Origin: Choristocarpus tenellus KU-1152
Lineage: Eukaryota; Phaeophyceae
Assembly (NCBI GenBank): GCA_964200185.2
Contig: CAXNAD020000316.1
Coordinates: 1-21,933, forward strand
Direction: 5' to 3'
Length of the DNA stretch: 21,933 bases
Shown here: positions 19,601-21,933 of the stretch, piece by piece
Position numbering within the stretch: position 1 is the first letter of the stretch
Layout of the letters: each line of letters starts with the position of its first letter
Made by a program: the position numbers and the translations under genes
Notes under the pieces: model-generated
Seen by the model: the letters and a program-made list of their open reading frames with translations, nothing else
Database searches by the model: none
Told to the model about the DNA's origin: nothing

Positions 19601-21542
19601 CCACCTCGGATTAAAACAATCTACTCAACTCCAAGCTCTTTGGCCCTCTGATAGTTCCAACTTCAAGGGATACTTTCATCCTCCCTCTCATATTGGCTGA
19701 TGTGCTACTTGCATTGAACCCATAGAAAGGTTTGAACACATCCTCCACACATGCATTCCACCAGACTGCCCCAAAATCAAATGATCCTTTGCTCGCAGTA
19801 TCTCTTTTTGTTCCAATTTGTCCCCTTCTTTTGTACATGGACGTTGGGTCTCCTCAATTAACATTTCAGGCATCCATATAACATCAAAGGTGCAACAGAG
19901 CCATCTGGAAGGGCTTAAGGACACCTTACAGGCATCCAATACAATAGGGGCGGTTTTTCCCCGGTAGATACTTTTTAGCTGCAAATGAATACATTTAATG
20001 TGTAAGAATGGGTGTACGATTTGGTAGGCAACCAATTCGAACGCCATAGAGCTTCCTGTGAAGATAGGTATTGACCAGTCACGATTTATTAGACACCAGT
20101 TGAGATATTGAGATGCTCCTATACCGCTACAGGTGCTATAGCCTTGCTTTTGACTAGTGCCAAGGAGGATTTGTTGGTATCTCTCACTATCTCGACATTT
20201 CCATTTCTCTTGTAGAGGGTTTTCCTTTTGTTCATTTCCCCTCTCAGTACGATGGATCCAATGCACACCTGGCAACCTCTGTGGCTTCTTGTTGTTCTTG
20301 TCGCCTCTTGCACAGGGCTATTGCCTCGTCTCGCTCTTTTTCCACCTTTCTGACCTTTACAAAACAACAGGCCCAGCAACAGCTATATTGGTATCTTGTC
20401 AGTCAAATAAAGTGGATGGTGTCGCACTTAGAAATTGAGATTTTAAGGAGAAAGAAGCTTCCTGCTCTTCTCTTTCTAGTATTGTTTCTCATTCCATTTG
20501 TAGCTCATTGAAGAGTGTCTACCTGTACAATGGGATTACAATATAAGGAGAAAAGGGTTTGCAGGGTAGTTTCTGCATTCCAGGGAGTGTTGGGACCATA
20601 TTTAAATCCCTCCTCTATGATTCATGCCACAGTAGCCAGGATACAGCACTATACAAGATATTTACCAAGATTTACACAGTATTCACACCTTGGCCTTGAG
20701 GTTTGCGATTTCTTCAACTCGCTCCTCCACCTCCTTTACTGCCAATTCAGCATTCCCTATGGCTTGGAGGCGGTCCGCCTTGGAATTGAGCATGGAAGAG
20801 AGTACGAAAGTGGAGAGAACAAGAGCATTAATGCTATCCCTTCCCATGACCCTGATGATGACACACAGCATTTCCCAACATTGGTTTTGATTGAATTCTT
20901 TTTTCACAGTTCATGTTCTTAATGGTCTTGGGCATCAATCAATTCCTGAGGCTTGTGTCCATTATTTCTTCCTGCTCAGTCTGATACTTTGTCTCTCCCT
21001 CCCACATATGTAATACAGGTAGCTCCCTACCATTGCATGCTTTTTTTTGTCATTTAGTATGTTGTGCCTGTCGCAAATTGTCATTCCGAGATTGAACAAT
21101 CCCTATCATACTATCAAAACCCTACGAGGATGGGCGTGCAACGTTTCAATTCAATCCATTGATTGTATTCCTGGTCTCCAGATTATGCCCGCCCAATTCT
21201 TTCGAGGCATATGGCTCCTACCATGCCCTCAATCATGCCATGTTGCGATACTGCTTCATATTCAATACTCCTCCATGCTGACAACAGGACAGTAGTAAGT
21301 AGTCAGATCTCATGTACAAGAGCTGGATCGACAATTCATTTTACCTTGACTAATCCTTATCATGTAACACCTCGGGGACCTCAAAACGTATTCTCCTCTA
21401 TCTGTCTGGAGTGTTGTTTTACCTCAATATCTCGGATATGCTGATGGATCTGTTCTGACTCTGGGAGGTAATTGTACTTGGATAAGAGTGATTCTGTCCT
21501 CTCCAGCTGAGCTCGCAGGACTTTTATATCCTCATCTTTCAC
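7535..21542 (-). CDS. Coiled-coil/armadillo-repeat protein gene, 14 exons reconstructed (487 residues, N-terminus missing)
   Basis: Fourteen exons on the minus strand join with matching phases from 21542 down to a TAG at 7535-7537. All introns are GT-AG. Spliced length is 1,464 nt, which is 488 codons including the stop. Residues 1 to about 200 are rich in E, K, R and Q and look like coiled coil. From about residue 222 there are six armadillo-type repeats. Their marker Gly-Gly (or Glu-Gly) pairs fall at residues 229, 270, 314, 358, 401 and 444, a spacing of 41-44 that matches the ~42-residue armadillo unit. Motifs such as QACWALLTLAAND, FGCWALANIAW and GGVGAILAAM are typical of this superfamily. 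These proteins are binding scaffolds; no catalytic domain is visible and the partner cannot be told. Introns range from about 230 bp to 2,767 bp and host a tRNA gene and several mobile elements. The true start lies beyond 21542 or in an unrecognised 5' exon. Additional phase-neutral exons could be missing. Confidence 0.8.
7646..8878 (-). other. Intron 13 of the armadillo gene
   Basis: A 1,233-bp GT-AG intron containing one family B element at 8000-8230. No other feature was recognised. Confidence 0.75.
8000..8230. mobile_element. Inverted-repeat element, family B copy 1 (~231 bp)
   Basis: The ends are imperfect 25-bp inverted repeats: GAGCCAAACCAATTGAGAG on the left (from 8000) and CTCTCAATTGATTTGGCTC on the right (to 8230). 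The flanks read CCT on both sides (7997-7999 and 8231-8233), a likely 3-bp target duplication. The element is non-coding. It is a sister of the element at 16249-16477. Confidence 0.75.
8879..8987 (-). CDS. Armadillo gene exon 13 (repeats 5-6)
   Basis: Encodes DTSVQHFGCWALANIAWGQ, then REEGAIMTIQ (416-451). The acceptor is CCCTAG and the donor CAG|GTAATG. Entry is phase 2 and exit phase 0. Confidence 0.9.
9505..9644 (-). CDS. Armadillo gene exon 12 (repeats 4-5)
   Basis: Encodes FPGDGKLQRQACWALLTLAA followed by NDNASRSIAVEGG and GAILAAMINCS (369-414). It is the best-conserved unit. It continues the AMQ end of exon 11 without a gap. The acceptor is CATACAG and the donor CTCGAG|GTCAGA. Entry is phase 0 and exit phase 2. 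Confidence 0.9.
10236..10391. mobile_element. Inverted-repeat element, family C copy 1
   Basis: The left end is GTATCTTGGGGAGGG (10240-10254) and the right end CCCCCAGATACTTTGACC (10372-10389). The similarity extends inward to a shared CGTCCGTTTTT / CATCCGTTTCG-type block. It matches the element at about 12670-12852. It contains an 11-base poly-C run. Boundaries are approximate. Confidence 0.6.
11156..11235. repeat. Possible tRNA-derived or family B-related short repeat remnant
   Basis: The plus strand contains GTGGCTTAGAGTG (A-box-like) followed by AGGTTCAAAACCT (B-box-like, self-complementary). Next comes GCCTACCTCTCCATTGGTGTG, which resembles the right end of family B. It could be a SINE fragment or a truncated family B end. 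No full tRNA fold was found here. Confidence 0.3.
11385..11390 (-). terminator. Pol III terminator of the tRNA-Thr gene
   Basis: A run of T on the minus strand directly follows the tRNA 3' end, the usual RNA polymerase III stop signal. Confidence 0.75.
11391..11462 (-). tRNA. tRNA-Thr (anticodon AGT), intronless
   Basis: The 72-nt minus-strand sequence folds into a full cloverleaf. The 7-bp acceptor pairs GCTCCTA with TGGGAGC, with one G-T pair. The D stem is GCTC/GAGC. The anticodon stem CAGC/GCTG encloses loop TTAGTAA, giving anticodon AGT (inosine-modified in eukaryotes) for Thr. The T stem CTGAG/CTCAG encloses TTCGACT. The discriminator base is T. One mismatch (T-C) lies at the top of the anticodon stem. 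A-box (TAGCTCAGTGGTAGAG) and B-box (GTTCGACTC) promoters are present and a T run follows. CCA is not encoded, as expected for a nuclear gene. It sits inside intron 11 of the armadillo gene, on the same strand. Confidence 0.93.
12412..12588 (-). CDS. Armadillo gene exon 11 (repeats 3-4)
   Basis: Encodes 59 residues (310-368): GGVAAILSAMRTFPKDVEVQ, then QACTAITNASHNC and EGGGVIAILDAMQ. This is one complete repeat plus the start of the next. The acceptor is CTGCAG and the donor CAG|GTTTGT. Phase 0 at both ends. The opposite-strand frame here is only a shadow. Confidence 0.9.
12670..12852. mobile_element. Inverted-repeat element, family C copy 2 (~183 bp)
   Basis: The left end is GGCTCAAAGTATCTGGGGAG (12671 on) and the right end CCCCCCACATACTTTGACC (12831-12849), inverted copies of each other with G-rich/C-rich inner flanks. 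It lies in the 422-bp intron 10 (12589-13010) of the armadillo gene. Non-coding. Confidence 0.65.
13011..13070 (-). CDS. Armadillo gene exon 10 (60 bp)
   Basis: Encodes exactly 20 residues (290-309), including GTKTLAHLSFGNDVNRIE. It supplies the missing half of repeat 2/3 between exons 9 and 11. The acceptor is TGTGCAG and the donor GAG|GTGTGT. Phase 0 at both ends. Confidence 0.8.
13071..14970 (-). other. Intron 9 of the armadillo gene (1,900 bp)
   Basis: It contains the telomere-like tract at 14137-14152. Frames of 71-116 codons on both strands (for example 13590-13877 and 14237-14587) show no protein-family pattern. Confidence 0.65.
14137..14152. repeat. Short telomere-like tract (CCCTAA)n
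   Basis: CTAACCCTAACCCTAA, about 2.7 units of CCCTAA, directly followed by a run of eight A. Confidence 0.7.
14971..15062 (-). CDS. Armadillo gene exon 9 (repeat 2)
   Basis: Encodes DKERTEVAAAGGIAVTVRAM followed by ENFPSDALVQ (residues 260-289). The AGGIA-V-AM block and FPSDA-VQ linker are typical of this repeat class. The acceptor is GGAAG and the donor CAG|GTCAGT. Entry is phase 1 and exit phase 0. Confidence 0.8.
15360..15882. mobile_element. Family A element with a second family A element nested in it
   Basis: The outer ends are GTATCTTAGAGGGTA (near 15370) and TACCCTCTAAGATAC (near 15858). A second pair of the same ends lies inside, near 15549 and 15776. Removing 15546-15798 (~253 bp) leaves an outer element of about 261-270 bp. 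Both sizes match the single copy at 5956-6214 (259 bp). Each copy has its own hairpin, CCTACTCC-GAAACATTTT-GGAGTAGG, at 15510-15535 and 15688-15713. The array lies in intron 8 of the armadillo gene (15063-16026). Confidence 0.75.
15546..15798. mobile_element. Inner (younger) family A element, ~253 bp
   Basis: Bounded by TTATCTTAGAGGGTAGGG on the left and CCCTCTAAGATACTTTCACT on the right. Its left half is a direct repeat of 15370-15538 and its right half a direct repeat of about 15820-15880, as expected for insertion of one copy into another. Confidence 0.65.
16027..16116 (-). CDS. Armadillo gene exon 8 (repeat 1)
   Basis: Encodes GGVTELLRQYTKKQDIQW, then GLRALRDLAYK (about 229-258), a full H2/H3 armadillo pattern. 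The acceptor is GGCCAG and the donor AAGG|GTGCGC. Phase 1 at both ends; an acceptor AAAAG 8 bp earlier is less likely because it would change the phase. Confidence 0.8.
16249..16477. mobile_element. Inverted-repeat element, family B copy 2 (~229 bp)
   Basis: The left end is GAGCCAAATCAAATGAGAGG and the right end CCACCTCTCAGTTGGTTTG followed by ACTG. The flanks are ATT on both sides (16246-16248 and 16478-16480), a 3-bp target duplication. It lies in intron 7 of the armadillo gene (16117-16837). The internal sequence is clearly related to 8000-8230, including a shared ACTCTTTC-GCA block and a TCTTTTT-rich stretch before the right end. Confidence 0.75.
16838..16917 (-). CDS. Armadillo gene exon 7 (acidic linker into the first repeat)
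   Basis: Encodes VDGYITESDEELDVPVLLKE (about residues 203-228). The acidic stretch leads into the first armadillo unit. The acceptor is ATGCAG and the donor ACAG|GTGGGA. Entry is phase 2 and exit phase 1. Confidence 0.75.
16918..17380 (-). other. Intron 6 of the armadillo gene
   Basis: 463 bp, GT-AG. No repeat or coding signal was recognised inside. Confidence 0.65.
17381..17496 (-). CDS. Armadillo gene exon 6
   Basis: Encodes GEVATLRKQIKKMRAEAPW and then KNGIFDEYHE (residues 164-201 plus a split Gly). The acceptor is GTTAG and the donor GG|GTGAGG. Entry is phase 0 and exit phase 2. It ends the coiled-coil region. Confidence 0.7.
17808..17943 (-). CDS. Armadillo gene exon 5 (charged, coiled coil)
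   Basis: Encodes SPDRPPLMRC, then KSANKAAKAEDVM and a Lys/Glu/Arg-rich end (about residues 118-163). The chosen acceptor is TCTCTAG after a CTAAT branch-point-like site, phase 2. A second possible acceptor (TTGTAG at 18008-18006) would extend the exon in phase 0 through an ATG at 17996, which could also serve as an alternative start. The donor is CAG|GTAACG, phase 0. Confidence 0.65.
17944..19483 (-). other. Intron 4 of the armadillo gene (1,540 bp)
   Basis: It holds the telomere-like tract at 19459-19476. Short open segments on the minus strand near 18800-18850 (EEFIPAAFFEKKLKL) and 19350-19425 (ENTLGQDFVAFKGPLQM) look protein-like but do not fit the splice phases. They may be exons of alternative transcripts or decayed element sequence. 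Confidence 0.5.
19459..19476. repeat. Short telomere-like tract (TTAGGG)n, degenerate
   Basis: TTAGGCTAAGGGTTAGGGT: about two TTAGGG units next to a degenerate copy. Orientation is opposite to the tracts at 14137 and 21866. Confidence 0.6.
19484..19540 (-). CDS. Armadillo gene exon 4 (short)
   Basis: Encodes YETEKQYITLEWESVANQ flanked by split codons. The donor GTAAGTGA is a near-perfect consensus and the acceptor is GATGCAG. Entry and exit are both phase 2, which connects exon 3 to the 17943 acceptor of exon 5. Confidence 0.5.
19688..20275 (-). other. Unassigned 195-codon open frame inside intron 3
   Basis: This is the longest uninterrupted frame of the window. It lies on the armadillo gene's strand between exons 3 and 4, and it begins at a TTG rather than an ATG. 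Segments such as LINRDWSIPIFTGSSMAFEL and APIVLDACKVSLSPS look protein-like, with alternating hydrophobic patches and several Cys and Trp. I recognise no family. It may be decayed mobile-element coding sequence or chance. Confidence 0.25.
20269..20354 (-). CDS. Armadillo gene exon 3 (coiled coil)
   Basis: Encodes VRKVEKERDEAIALCKRR and a Gln/Glu-rich tail (residues 71-98 plus a split codon). The acceptor is GTAAAG and the donor GCCAG|GTGTGC, leaving phase 2. An alternative donor at 20276 (GAG|GTTGCC) would leave phase 0 but fits the next exon less well. Confidence 0.55.
20689..20778 (-). CDS. Armadillo gene exon 2 (coiled coil)
   Basis: Encodes 30 residues (41-70), including AVKEVEERVEEIANLKAK, a strong coiled-coil heptad pattern. 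The acceptor TTCCAAG follows a long pyrimidine-rich tract; the donor is AAG|GTGTGA. Phase 0 at both ends. Confidence 0.65.
21423..21542 (-). CDS. Armadillo gene exon 1 of those recognised (coiled coil)
   Basis: Encodes 40 residues (protein 1-40), including KDEDIKVLRAQLERTESLL, with heptad-like leucines. The acceptor is CTAG at 21546-21543 and the donor GAG|GTAAAA. Both junctions are phase 0. An internal exon is likely because an acceptor precedes it and there is no ATG. Confidence 0.65.
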
Positions 21543-21546
21543 CTAG

Positions 21547-21865
21547 ACGTTTGTAGGACGATGTTGAGGTCAGGTGTGGAGTTGAGCAGGTGTATTGGCA
21601 GAATAAAAAGCAGGAAGGAGAGGACCATCAAACTTCGAAGAGCTGGTTAGTCGTAATTATTTCATTATATTTTATTTTTTTCATGTTAGTCCGAGGGGTC
21701 CCAAACCCTTGGCCAAAAGGTGGTCAGAAGAAAGCAGTGCACAATGCTCAAGAATATGTAAAACAGAAGTAACACACACAAATATACAAAAATGAAGAAA
21801 ATGGAAGATAAAATATACTACTAGTATATTCATGTCGCTACAGAGGTAACGAAGCGAGCCAAGCG
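21547..21865. other. Upstream of the first recognised armadillo exon; nothing assigned
   Basis: Presumed intron or 5' region of the minus-strand gene. No coiled-coil exon, promoter motif or repeat was recognised before the telomere-like tract. Confidence 0.4.
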
Positions 21866-21883
21866 TAACCCTAACCCTAACCC
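21866..21883. repeat. Telomere-like tract (CCCTAA)3
   Basis: TAACCCTAACCCTAACCC, three perfect units, about 50 bp before the window end. Confidence 0.75.
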
Positions 21884-21908
21884 ATTACTTGGGACAGGAA
21901 GTCACTAA

Positions 21909-21933
21909 TGACCCAAAGTATCTGGGAGGGGGG
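21909..21933. mobile_element. Family C element, left end only (cut by window edge)
   Basis: TGACCCAAAGTATCTGGGAG followed by a G run matches the terminal sequence of the family C elements at 10236-10391 and 12670-12852. The rest lies outside the window. Confidence 0.5.

Noticed and set aside
20930-20998. Minus-strand coiled-coil-like segment (TKYQTEQEEIMD)
   Set aside because: No GT donor follows it in usable phase, so it does not fit between exons 1 and 2; left out of the gene model.
21220-21285. Minus-strand candidate exon (AWRSIEYEAVSQHGMIEGM) with a GTAGGA donor
   Set aside because: Its acceptor requires phase 1 entry, while both neighbouring junctions are phase 0.
1-21933. CRISPR array, bacterial operon or phage features
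   Set aside because: No regularly spaced direct repeats, no Shine-Dalgarno-led gene strings; spliceosomal introns and a Pol III tRNA gene point to a eukaryotic nucleus.

Overview
The window looks like nuclear DNA from an intron-rich unicellular eukaryote, probably an alga or other protist. It has GT-AG introns of a few hundred to about 2,800 bases, a eukaryotic tRNA gene with Pol III signals, decayed non-LTR retrotransposons, several families of short inverted-repeat elements, and short TTAGGG-type motifs. I cannot name the species from sequence alone. Most of the longer ATG-to-stop reading frames are chance frames inside introns or repeats, and the real coding content is in short exons.

Left part (1-7534). 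Positions 1-51 are a nearly pure G tract. Positions 662-2912 hold a broken retrotransposon open reading frame: a reverse transcriptase with the YLDD motif, then a Cys/His motif and a restriction-like endonuclease region. This is the domain order of R2/CRE-type elements. A two-exon minus-strand gene (4365 to 3740, 165 aa) encodes a small helical, basic-tailed protein with a possible TFIIS N-terminal/LEDGF-like fold. A CRE-like palindrome lies about 180 bp upstream of its ATG. A fragment of a second, different LINE reverse transcriptase (about 4934-5430), an orphan open frame (5413-5679) and one copy of an inverted-repeat element (5956-6214) follow.

Right part (7535-21542 and beyond). One minus-strand gene occupies about 14 kb. 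I reconstructed 14 exons whose phases join without conflict. They encode 487 residues, with the N-terminus missing. The N-terminal third is charged and coiled-coil-like. The C-terminal half has six armadillo-type repeats of about 43 residues. The product is probably a scaffold or adaptor; no enzyme domain is visible.

The introns of this gene carry other elements: a complete tRNA-Thr(AGT) gene, a nested pair of inverted-repeat elements (family A), two ~230-bp elements with 3-bp target duplications (family B), two G/C-rich-ended elements (family C), and two of the three short telomere-like tracts. The third tract lies upstream of the first recognised exon. The window ends inside what looks like a third family C copy.
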